From NCBI GenBank assembly GCA_947259725.1, contig CAMYNM010000010.1:62001-126000 (forward strand): 64,000 bases of DNA, read 5' to 3'. The DNA is from CALZIK01 sp945787635. GTDB lineage: Bacteria > Acidobacteriota > Thermoanaerobaculia > Multivoradales > JAHEKO01. A program made the position numbers and the translations under genes. Every line of letters starts with the position of its first letter. The first letter of the stretch is position 1. Shown here in pieces: positions 31,484-39,994 of this stretch. Below the pieces are notes generated by a model that saw only the letters and a program-made list of their open reading frames with translations, was not told the DNA's origin and ran no database searches.

Positions 31484-32701
31484 ATGACCCGCACGCTCCG
31501 GAGACGCGAACCTCTGTTTCTGGTCGCGCCCGTCCGGACGCCGATCGGCAAGTTCGGCGGTTCCTTGGCCGAGCTCACCGCGGTTGACCTCGGCGCTGCG
31601 GCGGCCAAGGCCTGCCTTGAGCGCGCCGGGCTCTCGCCCGAAGCCGTCGACCAGACGATCTTCGGCCACGCCCGCCAGGCCGGATGCGGGCCCAACCCCG
31701 GGCGGCAGATCTCGCACCGGGCCGCGGTACCGGTCGAGCGGCCGGCGTTCACGATCAACCAGGCTTGCGGCTCGGGCATGCAGGCGGTCTTCGATGGTGC
31801 GCGCGCGATTCTGCTCGGCGAGGCCGAACTGGTTCTCGCTGGCGGCACCGAGAGCATGTCGAACACCCCGTACTTCCTCCCCCGGGCCCGCTGGGGCTAT
31901 CGCCTCGGCCACGCCGAGCTCACCGACGGCATGTACAAAGACGGTTTCAACGACCCGCTGTCGGGACTGGTCATGGGTGAGACCGCCGAGGAGCTCGCCT
32001 GCGAGGCTGGCAGCGTGGATCGGCAAGCCGCGGACGCCTGGGCCGTGCAAAGTCAGAATCGATGTCAGTCGGCCCGCGAGGCGGGTCGCTTCGACGGCGA
32101 GATCGAACCGGTCGAGGTGGCCAGCCGCAAGGGAACCGTGACCGTGGCCAAGGACGAGCACCCTCGTGACGGCGTCACCACAGCGGCGCTCGCCAAGCTC
32201 AGGCCGGTGTTTCGTGACAACGGCACGGTAACGGCGGGCAACGCCTCGGGCATCACCGACGGCGCCGCCGCGATGCTGGTCGCCTCGGCTTCGGCGGTCG
32301 AGAGGCACGGGCTCACGCCGGCGGCGCGCCTGCTCGACTGGGAGGTCGTCGGCGTGGATCCCCGGATCATGGGTATCGGTCCGGTACCGGCGGTTCAGGC
32401 AATCCTCGAACGGCATCGGATCGAGTACGACCAAGTCGATCAGATCGAGATCAACGAGGCGTTCGCGAGTCAGGTGCTCGCCTGTCTCGAAGAGCTGCCG
32501 TTCGACCGCGACCGGGTCAACCCGGACGGCGGGGCTATCGCCCTCGGCCACCCGATCGGTTGCACCGGCGCCAGAATCCTGGCTACCCTGATCCACGGCC
32601 TCGAGCATCGCGGCGGCCGTCGCGGCCTCGCGACCCTTTGCGTCTCCGGCGGCATGGGCCTCGCGGCGTTGATCGAGCGAACCGACGGTAGCCCAGCGTG
32701 A
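31484..32701 (+). CDS. Acetyl-CoA acetyltransferase-type thiolase
   Basis: The 405-residue thiolase has the acyl-accepting Cys in NQACGSGMQA, the His in GHPIGCTG and the final Cys in TLCVSGGMG. These form the complete active site for cleaving 3-ketoacyl-CoA or condensing acetyl-CoA. The ATG at 31484 lies seven bases after the aldehyde dehydrogenase. The stop overlaps the next start (GTGA). With three hydratase-like genes nearby it most likely runs the last step of a beta-oxidation pathway. Confidence 0.93.
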   Translation: MTRTLRRREPLFLVAPVRTPIGKFGGSLAELTAVDLGAAAAKACLERAGLSPEAVDQTIFGHARQAGCGPNPGRQISHRAAVPVERPAFTINQACGSGMQAVFDGARAILLGEAELVLAGGTESMSNTPYFLPRARWGYRLGHAELTDGMYKDGFNDPLSGLVMGETAEELACEAGSVDRQAADAWAVQSQNRCQSAREAGRFDGEIEPVEVASRKGTVTVAKDEHPRDGVTTAALAKLRPVFRDNGTVTAGNASGITDGAAAMLVASASAVERHGLTPAARLLDWEVVGVDPRIMGIGPVPAVQAILERHRIEYDQVDQIEINEAFASQVLACLEELPFDRDRVNPDGGAIALGHPIGCTGARILATLIHGLEHRGGRRGLATLCVSGGMGLAALIERTDGSPA

Positions 32702-33420
32702 ACCAGGTCGTCGTCTGCATTCGACGGCGCCACAAGGCCGCCGACTATCTCGACGCCTTGCGATCGGTAGGCGTCGACCCCGAGCGGCTGGTCGTGGTGA
32801 GCCCCGAGGACGGGAAGGCGGACGAGGCCGCGCTCGAGCGGCTGGGTGCGGAGGCCGGCGGCGTGGTGCTCGCTGGAGGTCCCGACATCGAGCCCGAGCG
32901 GTACGGCGAGGCTCCGCGGCCGGACGCCAACTTGAGCCTGGTTCCCGAACTCGATCGCATGGAGTGGGCCCTGCTCAAGGGGATTCGTAGATCGAGGACG
33001 CCCACCTGGGCGATCTGCCGGGGGATGCAGGCCGTCAACGTCTTTCTCGGCGGCACGCTCTGGCAGGATCTCCCGAGCCAGCTCCCCCAAACCGGCGATC
33101 ACGATTTCGAGGTGCCCGAAGATCATCTGGCCCACCGGGTCGAGGTTTCCGATCGCTCGACCGCCTTGGGCGAGCTTCTCGCGCGCGACACCGCCGAGGT
33201 CAACTCCCGGCACCATCAGGCGGTCAAGGACCTCGCTTCCGAGCTCCTAGCCGTGGCTTACGCGCCGGACGGTGTTCTCGAAGTAGCGGAGCACCGTGAC
33301 CCGGCCTGGTGGCTGCGAGGCGTTCAGTGGCATCCGGAGAACCTCCTTGCGCTGCCTCTCCAGCGCGAGCTCTGGCTCGAGTTCGCCGAGGCGACCGCTC
33401 CCGACGAAGGCCGATCGTGA
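32698..33420 (+). CDS. Class I glutamine amidotransferase, C26/PuuD-like
   Basis: The 240-residue protein has the peptidase C26 pattern: VVLAGGPDIEPERYGE, then nucleophile Cys in AICRGMQAVN, EVNSRHHQAV and the His-Glu of VQWHPEN. Family members hydrolyse gamma-glutamyl amides such as gamma-glutamyl-GABA (PuuD). It starts with GTG overlapping the thiolase stop by four bases and in turn overlaps the next hydratase by four. Its presence inside an acyl-CoA operon is odd; the true substrate is unknown. Confidence 0.88.
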   Translation: MNQVVVCIRRRHKAADYLDALRSVGVDPERLVVVSPEDGKADEAALERLGAEAGGVVLAGGPDIEPERYGEAPRPDANLSLVPELDRMEWALLKGIRRSRTPTWAICRGMQAVNVFLGGTLWQDLPSQLPQTGDHDFEVPEDHLAHRVEVSDRSTALGELLARDTAEVNSRHHQAVKDLASELLAVAYAPDGVLEVAEHRDPAWWLRGVQWHPENLLALPLQRELWLEFAEATAPDEGRS

Positions 33421-34181
33421 GCTCCGCCGTCGGGGTGGCCGTCGAAGAGCGGCTGGCAGCGGTGACCTTGAATCGCCCGCCGCTCAACATTCTCGACCTC
33501 CCGACGCTGGGCGAGCTCGAGAACGCGCTCGACGAGTTGGCCCTGGACTCGAGCCTCCAACTGCTGACCCTTCGGGGCGCGGGAGGGAAAGCCTTCTGCG
33601 CCGGCGTCGCGGTCGAGGATCACACCCGCGACCGGATCGCCGAGAGCCTTCGCCTCTTCCACGAAGTGCTACGCAAGCTCGCGGCGCTGCCCGCGATCTC
33701 GATCGCGGTGGTCGAGGGTCATTGCCTGGGCGGCGGCATGGAGCTCGCGGCGGCCTGCGACTTCGTCCTCTCGGCTCCCGGCAGCCGCTTCGGCCAGCCC
33801 GAGATCGGGCTCGGTTGCTTCCCGCCCGCCGCGGTAGCCCTCTATCCGGAGCGCCTAGGCTACTCGAAAACCCTGGAGCTTCTGGTCACGGGCGAGACCC
33901 TCGGCGCCCGTGAGGCCCATGCCGCTGGCTTCGTGACCTGGATCGCCGACTTCGATCTCGACGCCGTTCTCGAAAGGCACACGGCGAAGATCATGGAAAA
34001 GAGCGCGGCCGTGACCCGGGCGCTCAAGCGCACGATGTACGAAGGCCGAAGGCGGCTCTTTGAAGACGAGCTCGCGCGCACCGAAATCACCTACCTGGAT
34101 GAACTACTGAACACAGAAGACCTGGACGAGGGCCTGGCCGCTTTCTTCGAGAAGCGCCGGCCCGAATGGAAGCATCGATAG
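33417..34181 (+). CDS. Enoyl-CoA hydratase/isomerase family protein
   Basis: The 254-residue crotonase-fold protein has CAGVAVEDH and EGHCLGGGMELAAACD, then GQPEIGLGCFPPAA. Both Glu positions are retained, but the usual GAGGTQRL after the second is changed to CFPPAAVAL, suggesting an altered substrate pocket. Ring-hydrating relatives such as dienoyl-CoA hydratases also vary there. The GTG start overlaps the amidotransferase stop (GTGA). It precedes another hydratase by 30 bases. Confidence 0.85.
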   Translation: MSSAVGVAVEERLAAVTLNRPPLNILDLPTLGELENALDELALDSSLQLLTLRGAGGKAFCAGVAVEDHTRDRIAESLRLFHEVLRKLAALPAISIAVVEGHCLGGGMELAAACDFVLSAPGSRFGQPEIGLGCFPPAAVALYPERLGYSKTLELLVTGETLGAREAHAAGFVTWIADFDLDAVLERHTAKIMEKSAAVTRALKRTMYEGRRRLFEDELARTEITYLDELLNTEDLDEGLAAFFEKRRPEWKHR

Positions 34182-34211
34182 ACCCGCTGACCCCAGCGAG
34201 AAGGAGACGAA

Positions 34212-34988
34212 ATGGCAGACGCAGTACTTCGCGAAGACGTGGGCCGCACCGCGGTTCTGACGATCAACCGGCCGGACAAGTTGAACGCCCTCAACGAGCA
34301 GGTGCGCGTCGACATGATGGAGCATCTCGGCGCGATCGAGACCGACGACTCGATCGGGGTCGTGGTGATCACCGGCGCGGGCGAGAAGTCCTTCATCGCC
34401 GGAGCCGACATCGGCGAGTTCGAGGGGCGTTCCCCGTTCGACCAGCGCGACGCCATGGCGAGCCCGCGGGTTTTCGACGTCATGTCGAACTTTCCGAAAC
34501 CGGTGATCGCCATGATCAACGGTTTCTGCCTGGGTGGCGGCTGCGAGCTCGCTTCCTCGTGCGACATCCGGGTGGCCTCCGAGAAGGCCCGCTTCGGCCA
34601 GCCCGAGATCAACCTGGGTCTCATCCCGGGCGGCGGCGGTACCCAGCGCCTCCCTCGCTTGATCGGCCTGGGCCAGACGATGCGACTGGTGCTTTCGGGC
34701 GACATGATCGGCGCCGACGAGGCCGCCCGCATCGGTCTGGTCGAGATGACCTTCCCGCCCGAGGAGCTCCGCGAGAAGACCCTCGAGCTCGCCGATCGCA
34801 TCGGCTCGAAGAGCCCGCTCACCTTGAAGGTCGCCAAACAGGCCGTGCGCGCCGCGTGGACGACTTCGGTCGACGACGGCGTCAACTACGAGCGCGACCT
34901 CTTCTGCCTGTGCTTCTCTTCCGAGGACAAGGAAGAAGGCGTCGCGGCTTTCCTCGGCAAGCGCAAGGCGCAGTGGAAGGGGAGGTAG
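34212..34988 (+). CDS. Enoyl-CoA hydratase
   Basis: The 258 residues match classical crotonase well: TINRPDKLNALN, then IAGADIGEF, GFCLGGGCELASSCD, GQPEINLGLIPGGGGTQRLPR and the C-terminal FLGKRKAQWKGR. Both catalytic Glu are present. AAGGAG lies seven bases before the ATG. It is the last gene of the acyl-CoA operon. A REP element and no gene follow in the next 228 bases. Confidence 0.93.
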   Translation: MADAVLREDVGRTAVLTINRPDKLNALNEQVRVDMMEHLGAIETDDSIGVVVITGAGEKSFIAGADIGEFEGRSPFDQRDAMASPRVFDVMSNFPKPVIAMINGFCLGGGCELASSCDIRVASEKARFGQPEINLGLIPGGGGTQRLPRLIGLGQTMRLVLSGDMIGADEAARIGLVEMTFPPEELREKTLELADRIGSKSPLTLKVAKQAVRAAWTTSVDDGVNYERDLFCLCFSSEDKEEGVAAFLGKRKAQWKGR

Positions 34989-35073
34989 GCGGGTCCTCGG
35001 GGCACTCGCCTCACGGGTGTCCCCTCCCGACTGGTTCTGCCGGGGAACGCCCCCGCTCTGCTCACCTCCCCCT

Positions 35074-35100
35074 GTAGCGGTCGACGCCCCCTGTCGACCG
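35074..35100 (+). repeat. REP element
   Basis: GTAG, CGGTCGAC, loop GCCCCCT, GTCGACCG. Single copy in the convergent gap between the acyl-CoA operon and the sigma-54-activator-like gene. Confidence 0.85.
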
Positions 35101-35217
35101 TCTGGTCGTCTTTGCCTTCGAGCAGCATGAGGGGAAACCTAGAGGACAGCCGCGCCCGCCTCTGCGAGCCGCCGGCCGACCAGCAAAACAAGGTTGAGAT
35201 AGCTCAAGAGTCCGAGT

Positions 35218-36144
35218 CTACGGCAGCTCGTAGCGCTTGCGCTTCTCCCATAACGCCTTGCGACTGATGCCCAGGATCTCGGCGGCTTTCCCCTGGTGTC
35301 CGCGAGTGAAGGCCAGCGCGCGCAGAATCTCTTCGCGCTCCATCTCGGCGAGGCTGCGCGGCACCTCGACCGAGCCCGAGGGCGGCCGCGGGTCGAGCTC
35401 CCTCGGGCCAGTCTCGGCGCCGGCAAGGACCACCTCACGCTCGAGCACGTTGCGAAGCTCTCGCAAATTGCCCGGCCACGAATACCTGGGCATCCAGCGC
35501 CGCGCCCTCTCACTCAGGGTCAGCTCCGCACGGCCGAAACGTTCGGCCAAATCCGAAAGGAAAAAGTCGACCAGGGGCATGAGGTCCTCCGCACGACGGC
35601 GTATGGCGGGAACCACCAGGGTCACGACCTCGAGCCGGTAGAAAAGGTCCTCCCGAAAGCTACCCTGACGCACCCGCTCCGGAAGCTCCTCGGTCCCGAT
35701 CGCGAAGAACCGCACGTCGGCTTCGCGCTCACCCCCGCCGAGCGGAACAAAACGACCTTCGCTGAGCAGGCGCAAGAGCTTCGCCTGCACCGAAAGTGGA
35801 ATCTCTTCGACGTGATCGAGCAGCAGGGAGCCGCCGTGAGCCCTACCCACTCGACCTTCGGCGGCAGCGTCCGCTCCGGTGAAGGCCCCCGCTCGATGAC
35901 CGAAGAACTCGCTCTCGAAGAGGCTGGCGGGAATCGCCGCGGCGTCGACCTCGATCAGAGCCTGCGCGGCCCGTGGGCTCGCCACGTGAAGCTCACGGAC
36001 CAGGGTCGAGCGCCCGGATCCGGGCTCACCGAGGACCAGGACAGGCGCCTGACTGGCCGCGGCACGTGCCGCCTGTTCGTAGAAATCGCGAAGCGAGGGC
36101 GAGGATCTGGCGAGAAGGCCGAGGCCCCGCGGAAGGTTAGTCAC
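35218..36144 (-). CDS. Sigma-54-activator-like AAA+ protein with altered Walker motifs
   Basis: The 308-residue protein has a central AAA+ domain with the sigma-54-contact loop GAFTGAD, FREDLFYRL (arginine finger region), WPGNLREL, and a Fis-type helix-turn-helix at the end (KAAEILGISRKALWEKR). It lacks an N-terminal sensor domain. Walker A reads GEPGSGRS with Arg in place of Lys, and Walker B reads LLLDHVEE with His where Glu is usual. ATP hydrolysis may therefore be weak or lost. It overlaps rsfS by eight bases, at the end of the rplU-rpmA-obgE-nadD-rsfS run. Confidence 0.85.
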   Translation of the reverse strand: MTNLPRGLGLLARSSPSLRDFYEQAARAAASQAPVLVLGEPGSGRSTLVRELHVASPRAAQALIEVDAAAIPASLFESEFFGHRAGAFTGADAAAEGRVGRAHGGSLLLDHVEEIPLSVQAKLLRLLSEGRFVPLGGGEREADVRFFAIGTEELPERVRQGSFREDLFYRLEVVTLVVPAIRRRAEDLMPLVDFFLSDLAERFGRAELTLSERARRWMPRYSWPGNLRELRNVLEREVVLAGAETGPRELDPRPPSGSVEVPRSLAEMEREEILRALAFTRGHQGKAAEILGISRKALWEKRKRYELP

Positions 36145-36517
36145 CGTTCAACAACGCTTCGGTGATGTCGGTCGCGTCGCTCCATAGCCTCTCGAGCCCA
36201 TAGACGCTTCGATTCTCCGCGCTGAACACGTGAATCACCATGTCGCCGTAGTCCACCAGGATCCAGTTTCCGTTGTTGTACCCCTCGACTCCCAGCGGTC
36301 GTATTCCCACGTCTTTCGTGGCGCTGACAACCCCGTCGGCGATCGCCTGCACCTGGCGCTGGTTGGTGCCACTGCAAATCAGAAAGAACTCGGTGAAGTC
36401 GCTGACCTCGCCGATGTGCAACACGCGCATGTCGACCGCCTTGCGATCGAGCGCGGACCGGACGACGCCACGGAGCTTCTCGGGGATTTCCAAACGGACG
36501 GCGACGTCTTGACTCAT
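36137..36517 (-). CDS. rsfS: Ribosomal silencing factor RsfS
   Basis: RsfS binds ribosomal protein L14 and blocks joining of the subunits during starvation. The 126 residues contain DMRVLHIGEVSDFTEFFLIC-type strand segments, GTNQRQVQAIADGV, GYNNGNWILVDYGDMVIHVF and YGLERLW, all typical. It overlaps nadD by four bases and the activator-like gene by eight. The obgE-nadD-rsfS order is widespread. Confidence 0.95.
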   Translation of the reverse strand: MSQDVAVRLEIPEKLRGVVRSALDRKAVDMRVLHIGEVSDFTEFFLICSGTNQRQVQAIADGVVSATKDVGIRPLGVEGYNNGNWILVDYGDMVIHVFSAENRSVYGLERLWSDATDITEALLNGD

Positions 36518-37122
36518 CTATAGAGGGCGTACTTCCGTATGTACTTTACCACCAGCTCGGGCACCGCCCCTTTGGGAATCTCGCCGCCGGTGCGAAAGAG
36601 GTGCCGCAGCTCGGTCGATGAGATCTGCACCGGATCGTTGCCGACGAAGGCTACCTTGCCCTGCGCGACCACGTCCCTCATCTCTTCGGGCAGGCCGCGT
36701 TCGACCGACCGGTAGTCCCAGCCCGGCCTGGTGAGCACCGCCAGGGAGGCTACTTTGACGATGTCGCGCCATCGGTGCCAGGTCGGCAACTGCTTGAAGG
36801 AATCGCCTCCCAGAATCAAGAAGATCTCGACCGAGGGATCGCGATGGCGCAGACGCTCGACGGTATCTACCGTGTAGGCCGGGACACCGGGCGTGAGCTC
36901 CCACGCCGAAACCTCGAAGTCCGGCTCGTCGAGAAGAGCAAGCTCCACCATCGCAAACCTTCGCTGCGATCTGGCGAACTGCCGGCCCGGCTTGTGCGGC
37001 GGTCGGGCCGTCGGCAGATAGAGGACCCGGTCCAGCCCAACTGCTTGCTGCGCCTTTCGCACCGGCACCAGGTGTCCCGAATGAATCGGATCGAAGGAGC
37101 CGCCGAAGATGCCGAGTTTCAT
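36514..37122 (-). CDS. nadD: Nicotinate-nucleotide adenylyltransferase NadD
   Basis: NadD makes deamido-NAD from nicotinate mononucleotide and ATP. The 202 residues have GIFGGSFDPIHSGHL (nucleotidyltransferase motif with the HxGH-like site) at 4-18, PPHKPG, LILGGDSFKQLPTWHRW and the ISSTELR motif near the end. All are typical. It overlaps both obgE and rsfS by four bases each. Confidence 0.96.
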   Translation of the reverse strand: MKLGIFGGSFDPIHSGHLVPVRKAQQAVGLDRVLYLPTARPPHKPGRQFARSQRRFAMVELALLDEPDFEVSAWELTPGVPAYTVDTVERLRHRDPSVEIFLILGGDSFKQLPTWHRWRDIVKVASLAVLTRPGWDYRSVERGLPEEMRDVVAQGKVAFVGNDPVQISSTELRHLFRTGGEIPKGAVPELVVKYIRKYALYR

Positions 37123-38120
37123 GAGATCGGGTTGCGAAGTCGCGTCTCGAGGCTTGCAATGAGCTCGGCCGTGCCTTGGCGCGCGACCGAGCTGATTTCA
37201 TAGTACGGTAATCCGCGCGCGCGCGCCGCCGCCGCGAGCTCCCGGCGCCGCTCATCCCGCGCGGCGTCGAGCTTGCTGCCGACGATCCAGCGGGGCCGTT
37301 CGAGAAGCTCCGCGGAATACTCGCCCAGTTCCTTCTCCAGCACCTCGAGATCGGAGGCTGCGCTGGCATCACCCGTCGACAAATCGACGAAATGCAGGAG
37401 CACGTGACAGCGCTCGATATGCCGGAGGAAGCGCAGGCCGAGCCCAGCGCCGGACGCAGCTCCCTCGATCAAGCCCGGCAGATCCGCGATCACGAAGGCC
37501 TTGCGGTCGTAGCCGCCATCGACGACGCCGAGATTCGGCACGAGAGTGGTAAAGGGATAATCGGCCACCTTCGGCCGAGCGGCCGACACCGAGCTGATGA
37601 ACGTGGACTTCCCCGCGTTCGGCAGTCCGATCACGCCGACGTCGGCCAGGAGCTTCAGCTCGAGGTGGATGTTGCGCTCCTCGCCGTCGCGCCCGGGCTC
37701 GGAGCGGCGAGGCGCGCGATTGGTCGCCGTCGCGAAACTCGCGTTGCCGCGCCCGCCGCGCCCCCCGGCCGCAACGCACAGCTCCTGGCCCGCGCTGAGC
37801 ACCTCGCCCATGAGCGCTCCGTTCTCATCGTAGACCTGGGTCCCCAGAGGCACCCGAATCGCGAGGTCTTCGGCGGATCGCCCGGTCTTGTTCGAACCTT
37901 CGCCGTTCTTGCCCTTGTCGGCCGCGTAGAGCCGCTGATGACGTAACGGGTAGAGCGTGTTGAGGCCCGAATCACCGACCAGAACGACCGATCCTCCGTG
38001 CCCGCCGTTGCCCCCGGACGGACCGCCCTTGGGCACGAACTTCTCGCGCCGGAAGGCCAGGCAGCCGTTGCCGCCACGACCCCCGCGAACGAGAAGGTCG
38101 GCCTCGTCGATGAAGTTCAA
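37119..38120 (-). CDS. obgE: GTPase ObgE/CgtA
   Basis: Obg is an essential GTPase linked to ribosome assembly and stress. The 333-residue protein has the Gly-rich Obg fold (residues 1-158, with GGRGGNGCLAFRREKFVPKG and GGNGGHGG). The G-domain follows with GLPNAGKST (G1) near 165, FTTLVPN (G2), ADLPGLIEGA (G3) and GSKLDAAR (G4, with Ser-Lys instead of Asn-Lys). A short C-terminus replaces the variable OCT domain. It lies after rpmA and overlaps nadD. Confidence 0.96.
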   Translation of the reverse strand: MNFIDEADLLVRGGRGGNGCLAFRREKFVPKGGPSGGNGGHGGSVVLVGDSGLNTLYPLRHQRLYAADKGKNGEGSNKTGRSAEDLAIRVPLGTQVYDENGALMGEVLSAGQELCVAAGGRGGRGNASFATATNRAPRRSEPGRDGEERNIHLELKLLADVGVIGLPNAGKSTFISSVSAARPKVADYPFTTLVPNLGVVDGGYDRKAFVIADLPGLIEGAASGAGLGLRFLRHIERCHVLLHFVDLSTGDASAASDLEVLEKELGEYSAELLERPRWIVGSKLDAARDERRRELAAAARARGLPYYEISSVARQGTAELIASLETRLRNPIS

Positions 38121-38171
38121 GGTGCTTGGAGACGCGGCCCGAAGAGCCGCACTCGGATCTGGCTCGCCGCT

Positions 38172-38429
38172 CTAGTCGAGAGGCGTGATGTTGACCACTC
38201 GGCGCGAGCGGCCCCGACGCTTGAACTCGACATAGCCGTCGGTCTTGGCGAACAAAGTGTCGTCCTTGCCGCGCCCGACGTTGATGCCCGGAAAAATCTT
38301 GGTGCCGCGCTGGCGCACGATGATCGTGCCGCCGGTAACTTTCTCGCCGCCAAAGCGCTTGACGCCCAGATTCTGCGGATTGGAGTCACGGCCGTTGCGA
38401 CTGGAGCCCTGCCCTTTTTTGTGTGCCAT
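38172..38429 (-). CDS. rpmA: 50S ribosomal protein L27
   Basis: L27 reaches the peptidyl-transferase centre. The 85-residue protein has MAHKKGQGSSRNGRDSNPQ, then LGVKRFGGEKVTGGTIIVRQ and RGTKIFPGINVGRGKDDTLF, the usual pattern with its N-terminus exposed rather than extended as in Firmicutes. It follows rplU by 17 bases and is followed by obgE 51 bases later. Confidence 0.97.
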   Translation of the reverse strand: MAHKKGQGSSRNGRDSNPQNLGVKRFGGEKVTGGTIIVRQRGTKIFPGINVGRGKDDTLFAKTDGYVEFKRRGRSRRVVNITPLD

Positions 38430-38446
38430 TTCGAGTGATCTCCTGC

Positions 38447-38761
38447 CTAGGCCTCGATCTTGTCGATCCGAACTCGCATCAGGTCCTGGCGATGTCCGGC
38501 CAATCGGCGATAACCCTTGCGACGCTTGAACTTGAAGACCAGGATCTTGGGCGCACGGACGTCATCGATCAGCGTTCCGGTCACCGAAGCCCCTTCGAGA
38601 ATCGGCGTGCCCAGCTGGGTGGTTTTGTCATCGCGCACCATCAGCACGCGGTCGAAACGCACGGCGCTCGACTTCTCCGCGACCTCGGTCCGTTCGACGT
38701 CGACGACGTCTCCCGGAGCGACCCGGTATTGCTTGCCACCTGTCTCGATCACCGCGTACAT
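38447..38761 (-). CDS. rplU: 50S ribosomal protein L21
   Basis: The 104-residue L21 has MYAVIETGGKQYRVAPGD, then GTPILEGASV and FKFKRRKGYRRLAGHRQ, all diagnostic. The ATG at 38761 has the strong site AGGAGGAG upstream; an in-frame extension to 39028 has no such support. It opens the ribosomal/obgE operon and is divergent from a hydrolase gene about 115 bases away. Confidence 0.97.
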   Translation of the reverse strand: MYAVIETGGKQYRVAPGDVVDVERTEVAEKSSAVRFDRVLMVRDDKTTQLGTPILEGASVTGTLIDDVRAPKILVFKFKRRKGYRRLAGHRQDLMRVRIDKIEA

Positions 38762-38875
38762 GACGAACTCCTCCTGGGCGCTGAACGCGCAAGGAGCCGT
38801 AAGGTAACACAGCCCCAAGGAGCGGTCAACGGCTTGCCCGAGGTGCGCCTCATCGGCGGCGAGGGCCCTGCTATC

Positions 38876-39754
38876 GTGCGCCGCGTGCTGCTCAAGCTGT
38901 TTTTCTTGTGGACCACCCTGGTCCTGCGCGCCCTCGGAGCCCGCAGGGTTCGCCGCAAGATCGGCGAGGTCACGCTGCTCGCCTACGAGATCGGCCCTCC
39001 CGACGGCGACCCGTGGGTCCTGCTCCACGGCCTGGGAGCCACCGCCGTGGCCTGGAGCTCGGTGATCCGGGTCCTACGGAAAAAGGTCCGGCTGCTGGTT
39101 CCCGAGCTTTCGAGCCTCGGTGGAACGGAGTCACCGGCCGGCGGATTGAACGTTGCGGAAGGCGTTACGGCCGTCGAGGCGCTGATCGCAGCGTGGGCTC
39201 CGGAGAAGAAAGTGACGCTGGCCGGTATCAGCCTGGGCGGCTGGATGTCGGTGCGCATCGCACTCGAACGGCCCGAGATCGTCGAGCGCCTGGTTCTGGT
39301 CGACGCCGGGGGCTATCGCGACCAGGACTGGGACCGGATTCAGGCACTCACCGACGTCTCGAGCCTGGACGACGTCGACAGGCTCTACCGGGCCCTGTTT
39401 TTTCGGACCCCGTTCGTGATCCAGAGATCCCGCCGCGGCTTTCTGAAGGCCTACACTTCACCGGCGGTTCGGCACGTTCTCGAGACCACAACCGAGGAAG
39501 AAGCCTACGGTCCAGAGGATCTGGCCCGCATCCACGTGCCCACACTGCTGGTCTGGGGCGAGCATGACGGCCTGTTCAGAGCCGAGGTCGGTCGGGCCAT
39601 GGAGGGCGATATTCGACAAGCTCGCCTGGTCGTGATCCCGAACACCGGACACGCCGTGCATTGGGAGCGTCCGCGCGCCATGGCCGCGGTCATCGATCGA
39701 TTTCGCCGAGAGGGGCTCGACAGCTTCGACCCAAACCCGGGTCCGGCGGCGTAG
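38876..39754 (+). CDS. Alpha/beta-hydrolase
   Basis: The 292 residues begin with a hydrophobic segment (LLKLFFLWTTLVLRALG) that may anchor it in the membrane. The hydrolase core has VLLHGLGATAVAWS, nucleophile Ser in GISLGG, Asp in WGEHD and His in NTGHAVHWE, a full catalytic triad. Substrate unknown; esterase or epoxide/haloalkane-like activity is possible. The start is uncertain; GTG at 38876 follows GAGGG at ten bases, and GTG at 38885 or 38843 are alternatives. It is divergent from rplU. Confidence 0.8.
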   Translation: MRRVLLKLFFLWTTLVLRALGARRVRRKIGEVTLLAYEIGPPDGDPWVLLHGLGATAVAWSSVIRVLRKKVRLLVPELSSLGGTESPAGGLNVAEGVTAVEALIAAWAPEKKVTLAGISLGGWMSVRIALERPEIVERLVLVDAGGYRDQDWDRIQALTDVSSLDDVDRLYRALFFRTPFVIQRSRRGFLKAYTSPAVRHVLETTTEEEAYGPEDLARIHVPTLLVWGEHDGLFRAEVGRAMEGDIRQARLVVIPNTGHAVHWERPRAMAAVIDRFRREGLDSFDPNPGPAA

Positions 39755-39764
39755 AATCTCCGAC

Positions 39765-39944
39765 ATGGCCGAGCCCGACTACCTGATCTGCCTCAACTGC
39801 GAGACGCCCTGTTACACGTTCGAGTGGAGCGAGGGCAAAGTCACCGAGATCCTCTGCCTGTCCTGCGGGGCCGATGATCCCGACGAGTTCGCGACCGAGG
39901 AAGACCTCGACACCCTGGCAACGGAAAACGAGCGCGCCCGCTAG
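39765..39944 (+). CDS. Small zinc-ribbon-like protein, 59 residues
   Basis: The protein starts MAEPDYLICLNCETPCYTF and continues EILCLSCGADDP before an acidic tail. Two CxxC pairs (CLNC and CLSC) 23 residues apart would bind one zinc. It begins ten bases after the hydrolase stop on the same strand, so they are probably co-transcribed. Size and composition suggest an adaptor or regulatory zinc ribbon; no specific partner is indicated. Confidence 0.6.
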   Translation: MAEPDYLICLNCETPCYTFEWSEGKVTEILCLSCGADDPDEFATEEDLDTLATENERAR

Positions 39945-39994
39945 GAGCCGGCCAGTTGCCGGCCGAGCGAGCGGGCTCGACCGCATTCCCGGGA

